Notes: generated by a model from the letters alone, not told the origin. Counted from the first letter of the stretch, positions 44,022-53,300 are shown. The stretch is 64,000 bases of DNA from JBFHRE01 sp041746105 (GCA_041746105.1 JBGTHP010000018.1:49804-113803); one strand, 5' to 3'. Numbers and translations: made by a program.

Positions 44022-45422
44022 ATGGCTCGATCCGATCTCGAACGTTTTGTCGATGCAAGAGGCAGGTCCGCGGCCATCCGGGAGGTTCGAAAGCAGATCG
44101 ACGAGGCCGGCGTCGAGTACATGTACTACCAGTTCGTCTCTGTGACAGGCCGGATCATGGGCAAGGGGGTACCGGCGGCGCAATGGGAGCGAATGGCGGA
44201 AAACGGCTTCCAGCTGGTGTACGGCGCCACGGCCAACCTGTTCACCGATCGAAACGGCGCCTACATCGGGTATGGGCCAGAGGCGAGGGAGTTGGTCGGC
44301 ATACCAGAACCGGAGACCTTCAATGTCCTCCCCTGGGACTCGAAGACGGCTCGAGTCTTCTGCACGCTGTTTCGCGGCAGGGAGGAGGAAGTGGATGGCG
44401 GTAGTTATCTGACATCCGACTGCCGGGGGAACCTCAAGCGCATCCACGAGTCGTTTGAGAAGTCGACGGGTCTGCACCTACGGGCGGGGACCGAACCGGA
44501 GATGATGTGGCTCAAGCTCAACCCCGACGGGACGCCTTCGGTCCAAGGCATGACAAAGCCCTATTGCTATCACATCGACCAGTTTTCGGAGCTTCAGCCG
44601 TTGATCCACAGGGTGATGGAGTATGGAAAGGCGATGGGTCTGGAAATGATTCAGGGCGACCACGAGGACGCTCCCGGTCAGCTAGAGCTCAACTTCATGT
44701 TTGATCGGGCAGAACTGACAGCAGACAGGTTGACCACATACCGGCAGATCTGCCGTCAGGTCGGGCGTGAGCTGGGAGCATTCGCCTGTTTCATGCCAAA
44801 GCCGTTCATGGGTGTTTCGGCCAACGGGTGTCACCACAACATCTCGTTGTGGAAGGGTGACAAAAACGAGTTCATGCCGACGGGCGACAACCCAAGGATG
44901 CCCGGTGATATCGGTCTGTGGGCCATCGGCGGTGTGTTGGACCACCTCCCGGCGCTGACGGCAATTTCCGCTTCGACCGTGAACTCCTACCGGAGGTTCT
45001 GGGACGCAGGGTTCTGGGCGCCGGTGTTCGCCGACTGGGGTTTTCAGAACCGAACCACGGCCCTGCGCGTTTCGGCCCCCGGTCGTTTCGAGTATCGGTC
45101 GGTCGATTCGGCGGTCAACCCGTATCTGTCGTTCGCGGCGTTGCTCAAGGCCATGGAGGACGGCCTCACCCGCAAGCTCGACCCCGGCCCTCCAGAAGAG
45201 CGCAACATCTATGAGGCCATGGAAGAGGGCAAAGAGGTAAAACGCATCCCAGAGCACTTCGGAGCCGCCCTCGAGGCCCTCGAACGTGACCCGGTCGTCC
45301 GATCGGCTCTCCCTGGCGAGATGTGGAACGTTTTCTGGCACTACAAGACCGACGAGTGGAATCGATTCATCGCCACCGTCTCGGATTGGGATATCGAGAC
45401 CTATCTTGACGTGCTGCCATGA
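44022..45422 (+). CDS. Glutamine-synthetase family gamma-glutamyl ligase 1
   Basis: This 466-residue protein has the GS catalytic barrel: metal and substrate residues in GTEPEMMWLKL, GDHEDAPGQLELNF, PKPFMGVSANGCHHNISLW, RTTALRVSAPGRFEYRS and the NPYL segment. It lacks the type I adenylylation loop and is not a housekeeping GlnA. Located before a glxBCD-type set, it may make gamma-glutamylmethylamide or another gamma-glutamylamide. ATG 44022 follows GAAAGGAAC; an extension to 43983 exists but is unlikely. Confidence 0.85.
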   Translation: MARSDLERFVDARGRSAAIREVRKQIDEAGVEYMYYQFVSVTGRIMGKGVPAAQWERMAENGFQLVYGATANLFTDRNGAYIGYGPEARELVGIPEPETFNVLPWDSKTARVFCTLFRGREEEVDGGSYLTSDCRGNLKRIHESFEKSTGLHLRAGTEPEMMWLKLNPDGTPSVQGMTKPYCYHIDQFSELQPLIHRVMEYGKAMGLEMIQGDHEDAPGQLELNFMFDRAELTADRLTTYRQICRQVGRELGAFACFMPKPFMGVSANGCHHNISLWKGDKNEFMPTGDNPRMPGDIGLWAIGGVLDHLPALTAISASTVNSYRRFWDAGFWAPVFADWGFQNRTTALRVSAPGRFEYRSVDSAVNPYLSFAALLKAMEDGLTRKLDPGPPEERNIYEAMEEGKEVKRIPEHFGAALEALERDPVVRSALPGEMWNVFWHYKTDEWNRFIATVSDWDIETYLDVLP

Positions 45423-45496
45423 CCTCGATTCCCCCGTCCGACCCTGTCCAGAAGAATTGACCGCTGGGTAGCATCCCACTTAAGAAAGGATCCACG

Positions 45497-46429
45497 ATGT
45501 GCGGTATCGCCGGGATCATCCATAGAGATGTGTCCTTCGACATCGGCACCGAGATGACCCGGATGCTGCAAGCGATGAAACACCGGGGTCCCGACTCGAC
45601 CGGTTACGCCCTCTTTGGTGAAGTGCACGACGACCAGGTGGTGATTCGCTTCAAGCTGGCGGACGCCAACGATCCTCGCGGCTTCGACTTCTCCGAACGC
45701 CTCGAACGGAGCCGTGTGGAGGTCGAGACCCGGTTGAACAAGATCGGAGCGTCGATTGACCGCGTCGAAGGCCCGACCGAATACGCCTACCGTGCCCAGA
45801 TTCGCTACGAGGGCGACCTCAAGGCTCTGGCCGATTATCTCGAGAACGTTCCCGGATGTGAGGTGTTGTCTATCGGCCGTTCGCTCGAGATAATCAAGGA
45901 TCTCGGGGACGCCGAGGACGTTGCCGGGCTCTACAAGTTGTCCGGATACACCGGGACCCACGCCATTGGGCATGTTCGAATGGCCACCGAGTCCGACGTC
46001 GATATCTCGGGAGCTCATCCCTATTGGGCGTACCCGTTCTCCGATGTCGCCGTTGTTCACAACGGGCAACTGACGAATTATTTCCATTGGAAGCGAAGGC
46101 TCGAACGGAGCGGACACCGGTTCCAATCGGAGTGCGACTCCGAGATAATCGCCGTCTATCTGGCTGAGAAGATGGCCGAGGGTCACGACCTCGAATCAGC
46201 CATGCACATGAGTCTCGAGGAATTGGACGGCGTGTTCACCTACATGGTGGTCACAGCCGACGCCCTCGGTGTCGCCAAGGACTCGATGGCGGCCAAACCG
46301 CTCGTTCTGTTCGAGTCAGACGACCTGGTGGTCATGGCCTCGGAAGAGGTGGCGATTCGTGCCGTCATCGATCGCGAGATCGACACCTACGACCCATATG
46401 AGGGGGAGGTGCTCGTGTGGACCAGATGA
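45497..46429 (+). CDS. Class II glutamine amidotransferase subunit (GlxB/MgsA-like), set 1
   Basis: This 310-residue Ntn-hydrolase has the nucleophile Cys2 (MCGIAGI) exposed after Met removal, GHVRMATES (about residue 160), and VVHNGQLTNYF, as in the GltB amidotransferase domain and GlxB/MgsA. It would release ammonia or an amine from an amide donor to the synthase subunit. RBS AGAAAGGA precedes ATG. It overlaps the next gene by four bases. Confidence 0.87.
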   Translation: MCGIAGIIHRDVSFDIGTEMTRMLQAMKHRGPDSTGYALFGEVHDDQVVIRFKLADANDPRGFDFSERLERSRVEVETRLNKIGASIDRVEGPTEYAYRAQIRYEGDLKALADYLENVPGCEVLSIGRSLEIIKDLGDAEDVAGLYKLSGYTGTHAIGHVRMATESDVDISGAHPYWAYPFSDVAVVHNGQLTNYFHWKRRLERSGHRFQSECDSEIIAVYLAEKMAEGHDLESAMHMSLEELDGVFTYMVVTADALGVAKDSMAAKPLVLFESDDLVVMASEEVAIRAVIDREIDTYDPYEGEVLVWTR

Positions 46430-47211
46430 CGACCGGCCGAAGACAGATCACCTACGACGCCCGTGGCCTGTCGGAACCCATCGCCGACGTTCCGAAGATC
46501 TCAGAGATCGAGGGCGCCGGCGCCCGGTTCGACGCCTCGCAACTGTCGACGCGCCAGATCAATCTCGAGATCCGTTGGCTCCTGTCGGAAATGGGGGTGC
46601 GCGACATCACGGTGGCCAATCCGGGCGCCAAACACTCACTCGGGGTCGGCATCCTCCAACGCTGCAAGATCACTTTTGAAGGGAGTCTCGGCTATTTCGG
46701 ATGCGGGCTCATCGACGGACCGGAAGTTCATATCACCGGCCGCGTTGGCTGGGCGACGTGCGAAAACATGATGTCCGGCGTGGTGGTCATCGACAAAGTG
46801 GCCGGCTCCCTTGCCGGTGCGGCTCTGCGAGGCGGCGATCTCGTGATACGAGGGAGCGTGGGAGCCCGGACCGGGATCGACCAGAAAGGCGGCACCATTC
46901 TCGTGGGTGGCGACGCCGGAAGCCTCACCGGGTTCATGATGCAGCGCGGTCGGATCGTGATCTGTGGTGATGCCGGCGCCAACCTCGGCGACTCCATGTA
47001 TGACGGCACGATCTATGTAGCCGGTGCTGTGAAGTCGCTGGGCATCGATTGTGTGCCGGGCGAATGGACGGAGGCAGACACTGAGATGCTCGAACGCAAG
47101 TTCTCGATGTACGGATTCGGGACTCCTCCCGAGTTCCAGAAATTCGTGTGCGGCAAGCAGCTCTACAACTACGACAGCCTCGAGCCCGCCGAGAGGAAGC
47201 TGGTGATCTGA
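46426..47211 (+). CDS. GltB C-terminal beta-helix subunit (GlxC/MgsB-like), set 1
   Basis: This 261-residue protein is a right-handed beta-helix built from GxxGxxxG repeats (HSLGVGI, GWATCENMMSG, GAALRGGDLVIRGSVGARTG, GGTILVGGDAGSLTG, GAVKSLG), corresponding to the alpha-subunit domain 3 of glutamate synthase encoded as a separate gene. ATG 46426 overlaps the amidotransferase stop; a GTG nine bases upstream is an alternative. Its stop overlaps the next ATG by one base. Confidence 0.88.
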   Translation: MTTGRRQITYDARGLSEPIADVPKISEIEGAGARFDASQLSTRQINLEIRWLLSEMGVRDITVANPGAKHSLGVGILQRCKITFEGSLGYFGCGLIDGPEVHITGRVGWATCENMMSGVVVIDKVAGSLAGAALRGGDLVIRGSVGARTGIDQKGGTILVGGDAGSLTGFMMQRGRIVICGDAGANLGDSMYDGTIYVAGAVKSLGIDCVPGEWTEADTEMLERKFSMYGFGTPPEFQKFVCGKQLYNYDSLEPAERKLVI

Positions 47212-48617
47212 TGGTGGACGAGAGCGCGTCATCGGCACAAAACATCCTGGGGCGCAGCCCCATCTTCACCCCCAACGTGATCAACGACATCCACGTGAAG
47301 TCCGAGTTGGGTCGCTACCGCATGCGCGGGTTCTCGATGTTCAAGAAGATCCCGCATTGGGACGATCTCATGTTTCTCCCGGGGACCCTCACACGGTTCG
47401 TGATCGAGGGATATCGCGAAAAATGTGACACCAAGACGGTGCTCGGGGCCCGTTTCGCTCGATATCCGATTGAACTCGACATCCCGATCTACATCACCGG
47501 CATGAGCTTTGGGGCATTGTCGATCGAGGCCAAGACCGCGCTCGCCAAAGGCGCCTCGATGGCGGGCACCGCCACCTGCTCGGGTGAAGGCGGAATGATC
47601 CCCCCGGAGAGGGATCTGTCGACGAAGTGGTACTACCAGGTGATCCAAAGCCGGTACGGGTTCAATCCGCACCACCTCATGCTCGCCGACGGGATCGAGT
47701 TCTTCATCGGTCAGGGCTGCAAGGTCGGCATGGGTGGTCATTTGATGGGCCAAAAGGTCACCGAGCAAGTGGCCGAGATGCGCTCGCTTCCGGCGGGCAT
47801 CGACCAACGCTCACCGGCGCGGCACCCTGACTGGCTCGGTCCAGACGACCTCTCGCTCAAGATCCAGGAGATCCGCGAGGCCACCGACTACCGGGTGCCG
47901 ATTCAGCTCAAGTTGGGTGCGGCGCGCGTCTACGACGATGTCAGGATGGCGGCAAAATGTGGCCCCGACATCATCTATCTCGATGGAGCGGAGGGGTCGA
48001 CGGGTGCGGGTCCTCACATCGGCACAGAGGAGACGGGGATCCCGTTGATGGCCGCCATTCCGGAGGCCCGGCGTGCCCTCGAAGATGTCGGTCTCGCCGA
48101 CGAGATCGACCTGGTGGTAGCCGGGGGGATCCGTAACGGTGCCGATGTCGCCAAATGCCTTGCCCTGGGAGCGAAGGCGATCGCCATCGGGCATTCGTCG
48201 CTGATGGCATTGAACTGCAACAAAGAACTCCCCGGGATCACCGACTACATGGGCACTGTCGGTGTTCCGGCAGGTCAGTGTTATCACTGCCACACCGGAC
48301 GCTGCCCGGTCGGGGTTGCGACCCAGGATCCCGAGTTGCGGGCTCGCCTCAACGTGGACGAGGCCGCCGTCCGGGTATACAACTTCCTCAACGCCATGAC
48401 GATGGAGCTCCAGATGCTTGCCAGGGCTTGTGGCAAGACCAGCGTCCACTCGCTCGAGCCAGAAGATCTCTGCGCCCTCACCCTGGAAGCGGCGGCCATG
48501 GCCAAGGTTCCCCTTGCCGGCACCAGCTACATCCCAGGGCTGACCGAACGAGAGACGCTCGACGAGATCAAAACGATGCTCGCCAAGTACCTGGCCGATC
48601 AGGGGTTTCAGCCATGA
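47211..48617 (+). CDS. Glutamate synthase-like FMN subunit (GlxD/MgsC), set 1
   Basis: This 468-residue FMN-binding (beta/alpha)8 barrel has GAEGSTGAG, LVVAGGIRNGADVAKCLALG, and an iron-sulphur cysteine cluster YHCHTGRCPVGVATQDP (about residues 357-373). In N-methylglutamate synthase this subunit combines 2-oxoglutarate with methylamine released from the amide. It overlaps genes on both sides, so the three-subunit set is translated together. Confidence 0.9.
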   Translation: MVDESASSAQNILGRSPIFTPNVINDIHVKSELGRYRMRGFSMFKKIPHWDDLMFLPGTLTRFVIEGYREKCDTKTVLGARFARYPIELDIPIYITGMSFGALSIEAKTALAKGASMAGTATCSGEGGMIPPERDLSTKWYYQVIQSRYGFNPHHLMLADGIEFFIGQGCKVGMGGHLMGQKVTEQVAEMRSLPAGIDQRSPARHPDWLGPDDLSLKIQEIREATDYRVPIQLKLGAARVYDDVRMAAKCGPDIIYLDGAEGSTGAGPHIGTEETGIPLMAAIPEARRALEDVGLADEIDLVVAGGIRNGADVAKCLALGAKAIAIGHSSLMALNCNKELPGITDYMGTVGVPAGQCYHCHTGRCPVGVATQDPELRARLNVDEAAVRVYNFLNAMTMELQMLARACGKTSVHSLEPEDLCALTLEAAAMAKVPLAGTSYIPGLTERETLDEIKTMLAKYLADQGFQP

Positions 48618-49066
48618 ACCGGGTCATCGTCTCCGACACCCAGAGATTTGCCGGGACCAAGTCCGTCGACGCCGAGGTCCTGGCGGGGACGAGCTGGTCC
48701 TATCAGCGGAATCCGGATGAGCTCGCCGATATCGACCTGATGGAGTTGACACCCGGAGCCGACCTCAACTGGCTCGAAGACATCCACCTGTTGGAGGAGG
48801 ACGGCGTGCCGGCCGTGTTCGACCGTTACTCGAACTGCTTCCTCAAGATCTATTTCGAGATCCCGTTGGGTCAGGAAGACGAAATGGCGCGCAAGGTCCT
48901 CATGAAACATCTCATCTCCGGGAACTCCTACGGGATCCAACTCAAGGCGGTGCACGCCAAGTTTCCCCAGTCCGAGCTGGGATCATGGGTGGAGGGGTCG
49001 GCGGTGGTTGGCGAGGACTACCAACCATCCGTGCTCGAGGGCTGGCAGAGCCCGGCTGGGCACTGA
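48614..49066 (+). CDS. Hypothetical protein tightly coupled to glx set 1
   Basis: This 150-residue soluble protein starts inside the glxD stop (ATGA) and ends one base before the next GTG, so it belongs to the operon. It has many acidic residues and a block DLNWLEDIHLLEEDGVPAVFDR then SNCFLKIYFEIPLGQEDEMA. No known domain, metal motif or membrane segment was recognised. It is absent from glx set 2, so it may be specific to this pathway branch. Confidence 0.75.
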   Translation: MNRVIVSDTQRFAGTKSVDAEVLAGTSWSYQRNPDELADIDLMELTPGADLNWLEDIHLLEEDGVPAVFDRYSNCFLKIYFEIPLGQEDEMARKVLMKHLISGNSYGIQLKAVHAKFPQSELGSWVEGSAVVGEDYQPSVLEGWQSPAGH

Positions 49067-49067
49067 C

Positions 49068-50399
49068 GTGAGCGTTCCCACAAGAGCGCGGTTCGTCGTC
49101 ATTGGAGCAGGCGTCCATGGGCTCTCGACTGCATGGAATCTCGCTCGTGAGCTCGAATCGCGGGGAATCGGCACGGGCAGCGATGTGATCGTGCTCGACA
49201 AGACCGGAATCGGCGCCGGACCATCCGGTATCGCCTGCGGGGTCATCCGGAACAACTATTTCCAACCGGCGATGCGCCGGCTGATGGCCCATTCCGTTGG
49301 GGTGTGGGAGTCCGACCCCGATGCTTTTTCGTATCACCCGGTTGGCTACATCCAGGCCGGTCCCGAGGCTATGGGCGCCGACGTCGCCAGTGTCTACGAA
49401 CAGCAAAAGGAAATCGGATACCGCTCCGTCCTGATCGAGGGCGAGGCCGAGTGCCGGACGTATATGGAAAGGCTGTTCACGGATTGGCAGGCAAAAGGGA
49501 TCAGCGTGATCCTTCACGAGTTACAGGGTGGTTATGCCAACAACATGACGTCGATGAAAGGTCTGGCGGCAAAGGCCGAGGATCTCGGAGTTCGGATCAT
49601 GTCTCCTGTGACCGTTACCGCGTTCAAGAAGACCGGCGGCCGGGTCGTGTCTGTCCAGACAAGCGAGGGCGACATCGATTGTGACTGGGTGGTGATCGGT
49701 GCCGGCCCCTGGGTGCGCGACTTCTGGGAGATGTTGGATCTCCCCTCGGAGATCGATGTCAGGGGAAGGGACGGTGAGCTCTACCGGCGACCGATGTGGA
49801 CCTATTGGTTTCTCCAGGAAGGTGTGCTCCGCATCGATCCCGATTTTCTCCTAGACAACCACGGCCGGATGCCGCCCGTCATCCATGTGGACACCGACGC
49901 CCCACTGTTCGACCATTCGGGTGATCTCATCACAGATCAAATGTGGGGTATCTACTACAAGCCGGATTTCAACTTCGGTGGAATCCAGGGGGGAGCGATG
50001 CCGTTCGTCGTCGACAAACCGGCATCTGCGGTGAACGTCGACCCTTATGGTCCCGAAAGCCCGGAGTACAACGTCGACGAAGCCTTCGAACGAATGTGGA
50101 CCTCGGCCCTTGCCCACTGCCACAAGCGGTTCGAGGGCACGCAGAATCGTTATCACCGCACCCGCTCCGGCGGTCTTGGAGCCTTTACACCGGACAGCTT
50201 TCCTGTGTTCGACGCCGTCCTCGACAATGTCTACGTCATTGCCGACTCGAACCACGGCTACAAGATGATCGGCGTGGGCCAGCTGGTTGCCGATGAGGTT
50301 CTGGGTGGCCACAGTGAGTTGCTCGAGCCATTTCGGCTTTCCAGATACGCGGCGGGATTGCTGCACCCGGTATCTAATTCACCGTATCCGTGGAGCTGA
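49068..50399 (+). CDS. FAD-dependent amine/amino-acid oxidase (SoxB-like)
   Basis: This 443-residue protein has a Rossmann FAD site VVIGAGVHGLSTAWNLA (about residues 10-26) and SoxB-like CGVIRNNYFQPAMRRLM. A GTG start directly follows the upstream gene. It resembles beta subunits of sarcosine oxidase and dimethylglycine-type oxidases but has no alpha, delta or gamma partner beside it. It may oxidise an N-methylated amino acid from the adjacent pathway. Confidence 0.82.
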   Translation: MSVPTRARFVVIGAGVHGLSTAWNLARELESRGIGTGSDVIVLDKTGIGAGPSGIACGVIRNNYFQPAMRRLMAHSVGVWESDPDAFSYHPVGYIQAGPEAMGADVASVYEQQKEIGYRSVLIEGEAECRTYMERLFTDWQAKGISVILHELQGGYANNMTSMKGLAAKAEDLGVRIMSPVTVTAFKKTGGRVVSVQTSEGDIDCDWVVIGAGPWVRDFWEMLDLPSEIDVRGRDGELYRRPMWTYWFLQEGVLRIDPDFLLDNHGRMPPVIHVDTDAPLFDHSGDLITDQMWGIYYKPDFNFGGIQGGAMPFVVDKPASAVNVDPYGPESPEYNVDEAFERMWTSALAHCHKRFEGTQNRYHRTRSGGLGAFTPDSFPVFDAVLDNVYVIADSNHGYKMIGVGQLVADEVLGGHSELLEPFRLSRYAAGLLHPVSNSPYPWS

Positions 50400-50554
50400 C
50401 CCAACGGGTCGCAGAAACGCGATCGACGGTCCGGATGCGGTTTCGGTGGATGTAAGAAGTTTCCCAGGATTCAACAAAAACTCATCAGATTACGCCGCGC
50501 GTGTCGTAACGGCTTTCTATCATCCGCCGCCACGAACGGACCGGGAGGTCGCAG

Positions 50555-51958
50555 ATGATTCTGGCGCAGGCGGTGATCGAGGAACAGATCGTCCTCGATT
50601 CCAAGATCCTTGCCGAGCAGTTCTACTTCTTCACCGTCGTACTGATGTGGTTGATCCATGCTGGATTCATGTCGTACGAGGCAGGAGCAGGACGGCGCAA
50701 GAACCTGATGACGACGGCGATGAAGAACATCCTCACCATCGCAGTGGTCACACCCACGTTCTACTACTTCGGGTGGTGGATCTACGGCTGCATGCAACAG
50801 GGGTTCATTCCCTCGAGTACGACCGACGAGTTCTACGGCGCGTTTTGTGCGTCGACCTATCCGTGGTCGGCCAACATGGGTCCCAACCTCTCGGACAACA
50901 TCACCGGTGTGTTCTGGGCGGCTTTCCTGCTGTTCTCGTGGACCACGGCTTCGATCATGTCTGGTGCTCTGATCGAACGCGTTCGGATTTCGGCGTATCT
51001 GGCTCTGGCCGGCTTGCTGGGTTCTGTCGTATGGATTCTGGACGCGGCCTGGGGATGGAGCGCAGGCGGCTGGCTCGTTCGCCATTTCGGTTTCCACGAC
51101 TCGATCGCATCAGGCGTCGTGCACGGTGTGGCGGGCGCTTTCACCCTCGGGGTGCTGCTCAATCTGGGGCCACGTATCGGCAAGTTCGGCAAGGGTGGAG
51201 TCGTCAGGCAGTTCAAGCCACACAACCTCCATCTGACCCTGCTCGGGTTGATGCTGATCTTCACCGGCTTCTATGCCTTCTACGCGGCATGCCTGGTGAT
51301 CACCTCCACCGCGTTCCCGGGATGGTTGAACATCTACCTCTCCCCGGCCACGTTGTCCGCGATCACGTTCACGATCACGATGGGTTTCGCCGGCGGGTTC
51401 ACCGGCGGATACTTCGTCTCCAAGGGCGATCCCTTCTGGACGGTTTCTGGCGGTCTGGCCGGCGTCATCTCGGTCTCGGCCGGTGCCGACGTCTATCACC
51501 CGTCGCTGGTGTACATGCTGTCGATGTTCGGCGGCGCGTTTGCATTCTGGATCGGTGGCATGATCGAACGGAAGTGGCGCATCGACGATGCGGTGGGGGC
51601 GGTGGCCGTCCACGGGGCGTGCGGGTTCCTCGGCCTTCTCTATGTGGGAATATTCGCCGCCGGGTTCCCGACCGGGGTCGACAACGTCGACTCTTCGATG
51701 CTGGGCCAGTTGGTCGGGATGGCGACATTCTTCCCGCTCGGGTTCCTGCCCGGTTACTACGGGTCGCTGCTGTTGAAGAAACTCAACCTCCTCCGGGTTC
51801 CACCCGAAGTGGAGATCCACGGTCTGGACTACGCCGAGTTCGATACCGACTTCTATCCGGAATTCGGGCGTGACGAGGAGACGATCGTGATGGAAGACGG
51901 CAGGGTGGTTCCGTCGGCGGCGGTCCTTCGAGAGTCCTACGACAGCTTGGTGAGGTGA
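50555..51958 (+). CDS. amt: Ammonium/methylammonium transporter (Amt family)
   Basis: This 467-residue integral membrane protein has about eleven hydrophobic segments and the two conserved pore histidines, His190 in VVHGVAG and His353 in AVHGACGFLG. The Amt signature around GFMSYEAGAGRRKN is variant at usually strict positions (normally ...MVEAG-VR-KN), so it is a divergent subgroup. Next to amine-using genes it could take up methylammonium. ATG follows CGGGAGGTCGCAG. Confidence 0.9.
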   Translation: MILAQAVIEEQIVLDSKILAEQFYFFTVVLMWLIHAGFMSYEAGAGRRKNLMTTAMKNILTIAVVTPTFYYFGWWIYGCMQQGFIPSSTTDEFYGAFCASTYPWSANMGPNLSDNITGVFWAAFLLFSWTTASIMSGALIERVRISAYLALAGLLGSVVWILDAAWGWSAGGWLVRHFGFHDSIASGVVHGVAGAFTLGVLLNLGPRIGKFGKGGVVRQFKPHNLHLTLLGLMLIFTGFYAFYAACLVITSTAFPGWLNIYLSPATLSAITFTITMGFAGGFTGGYFVSKGDPFWTVSGGLAGVISVSAGADVYHPSLVYMLSMFGGAFAFWIGGMIERKWRIDDAVGAVAVHGACGFLGLLYVGIFAAGFPTGVDNVDSSMLGQLVGMATFFPLGFLPGYYGSLLLKKLNLLRVPPEVEIHGLDYAEFDTDFYPEFGRDEETIVMEDGRVVPSAAVLRESYDSLVR

Positions 51959-51963
51959 TTGCG

Positions 51964-52068
51964 ATGTTCGAACTGATCGCCTCGATAGCCTTCATGTACG
52001 CGACGTTGTTGGCCGCTTCCCTGTTGGTGCGGCGCCAGCAGCGATTGCAGAAAGGAGATGAGGCCTGA
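51964..52068 (+). CDS. 34-residue single-helix membrane protein
   Basis: ATG 51964 lies five bases after the amt stop and reads MFELIASIAFMYATLLAASL followed by a basic tail (VRRQQRLQKGDEA). One transmembrane helix, positive C-terminus. Its stop overlaps the next ATG (TGATG). It is likely real because three such genes follow one another with tight spacing. Confidence 0.6.
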   Translation: MFELIASIAFMYATLLAASLLVRRQQRLQKGDEA

Positions 52069-52298
52069 TGGACACTTTCCCATACGACTCCTGGGAGGAG
52101 GCCACACAAGCCGCCCTCGAGTCCGGCGCCGGGTACTTCACCTACGGGCCGGGGGGCAATACTGCGACGTATGTGCTGGTCGCCCTCGGCTTCATCACGA
52201 TGGTGGTGACGATCGTTGCCGGCATCAAGCTGGAAGACCAGCGCCTCGCCGAGCACGCCGCGCGTCTGGGCCCAGGAGGAGAGAATAATGGCCGGTAA
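52068..52298 (+). CDS. 76-residue single-helix membrane protein
   Basis: Starts MDTFPYDSWEEATQAALESG, an acidic amphipathic N-terminus, then Gly-rich FTYGPGGNTATYV and one transmembrane helix (about residues 34-52), then a charged tail. The start overlaps the preceding stop by one base and is preceded by AAGGAGATGAGG. Unknown function; cotranscribed with amt by spacing. Confidence 0.65.
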   Translation: MDTFPYDSWEEATQAALESGAGYFTYGPGGNTATYVLVALGFITMVVTIVAGIKLEDQRLAEHAARLGPGGENNGR

Positions 52299-52410
52299 AC
52301 AAGTCGACTTCCCCCCAGACCAGCGGCATTCGCCCCAACTCGAGCGAAACCTCGTGTTGGTGTCGCTTGTCCTGATCGTCCTGGTCGTGATCGCGATCTA
52401 CACCCTGTAG
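52288..52410 (+). CDS. 40-residue single-helix membrane protein
   Basis: Starts MAGKQVDFPPDQRHSPQLER and ends in a transmembrane helix (LVLVSLVLIVLVVIAIYTL). ATG overlaps the end of the previous gene by eleven bases and has a GGAGGAGAGA ribosome site. The stop is TAG, and the same frame stays open afterwards to 52779. Confidence 0.6.
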   Translation: MAGKQVDFPPDQRHSPQLERNLVLVSLVLIVLVVIAIYTL

Positions 52411-52458
52411 GTCGCGGTCGTCGTCATCAGACCAGCAGTATGGGCGGCCGTCATCGGG

Positions 52459-52779
52459 GTGGTCTCGGTGGCTCTGCCGTGGATCGAGGATCCAGGTCGT
52501 TCGCGCCTGGGTTTGTCCCAGCCGGACGGCTGGCTGACGATCGCACTCGGATTGGTGGCCGTGGGTTTGGCGGTGCGGGAGATCAAAGTTGGATGGATCG
52601 TCTCGGGATTCGTAGCCGTCCTCTTGGGAAGGAACATCTCGATCGTCCTCGGATCCGAGGGCTCTTCACCGGGGATCGGGCTGTGGCTCGGGACCGCGGC
52701 ATTCGCGGTGGCTGCGGCTCTTCAGGGCGCAGATGTCATTCGCCAGGTCAGGTCAGGAACGGGTGGTGACGAGGCGTAG
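52459..52779 (+). CDS. Small hydrophobic membrane protein
   Basis: This frame of 106 residues from GTG has three or four hydrophobic segments (around residues 25-42, 46-64, 74-91). It is in the same frame as the preceding 40-residue gene, separated by one TAG and 16 sense codons that are also hydrophobic, so the true start may be a non-standard codon upstream. The start is therefore uncertain. It overlaps the convergent PepSY gene by 27 bases. Confidence 0.5.
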   Translation: MVSVALPWIEDPGRSRLGLSQPDGWLTIALGLVAVGLAVREIKVGWIVSGFVAVLLGRNISIVLGSEGSSPGIGLWLGTAAFAVAAALQGADVIRQVRSGTGGDEA

Positions 52780-53088
52780 CACCTCGCCGGTGATGCCATC
52801 GACCTCTACGGTCGACAGCCTCTGAAAACTGCCGCTCTCCTCACCCGGGATCGAAAGCGAAACCGCCCACACGGGACGCAGATTGAATCCCTGGCGAACC
52901 AGGCGCACCTGTACGTTTTCCGCCTCGAATTCCACTTGCTCCCGAGCGATCTCGACGGCCTGTTCTGAGGTCACCTGCACCCCGCTGTCGGCGCGCAACG
53001 CACCCGACGCAGCGAGCGCGAGGAGGATTGCTCCTAATGCCAGCATCAATTTGCTGGTGCGGCTCATCGATCGCAGTCGGTTGATCAT
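52753..53088 (-). CDS. Secreted PepSY-like domain protein
   Basis: This 111-residue protein has a signal-anchor (about residues 12-30) followed by a PepSY-like domain (TSEQAVEIAREQVEFEAENV, then FQRLSTVEVDGITGEVL). PepSY domains often inhibit proteases or sense the envelope. ATG overlaps the stop of the upstream membrane gene by four bases, so the two form an operon. Confidence 0.65.
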   Translation of the reverse strand: MINRLRSMSRTSKLMLALGAILLALAASGALRADSGVQVTSEQAVEIAREQVEFEAENVQVRLVRQGFNLRPVWAVSLSIPGEESGSFQRLSTVEVDGITGEVLRLVTTRS

Positions 53089-53300
53089 TGAGGGTCCTTC
53101 TGGCGTTGGTAGGCGGTGAATCCTCGAAGCATCAGATAGCCGGGCACGTGGACGAGCAGAACGAACAGGATCCACCAGAGTTGTGCCTTCTTCGAGAACT
53201 CATGTTCGCGTACCTCCCAGATCGTGAGGCCTACCGAGGCCAGCAGGGCAAGCCACATCACTGCGTTCCCGGTCGCATCGAAAAGGAGCAGTAGACCCAC
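53085..53300 (-). CDS. Small two-helix membrane protein
   Basis: This 71-residue protein has two transmembrane helices (about residues 8-26 and 40-60) separated by a charged loop (EVREHEFSKKAQ) and resembles PLDc_N-type membrane anchors. It precedes and overlaps the PepSY gene. Confidence 0.55.
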   Translation of the reverse strand: MGLLLLFDATGNAVMWLALLASVGLTIWEVREHEFSKKAQLWWILFVLLVHVPGYLMLRGFTAYQRQKDPQ

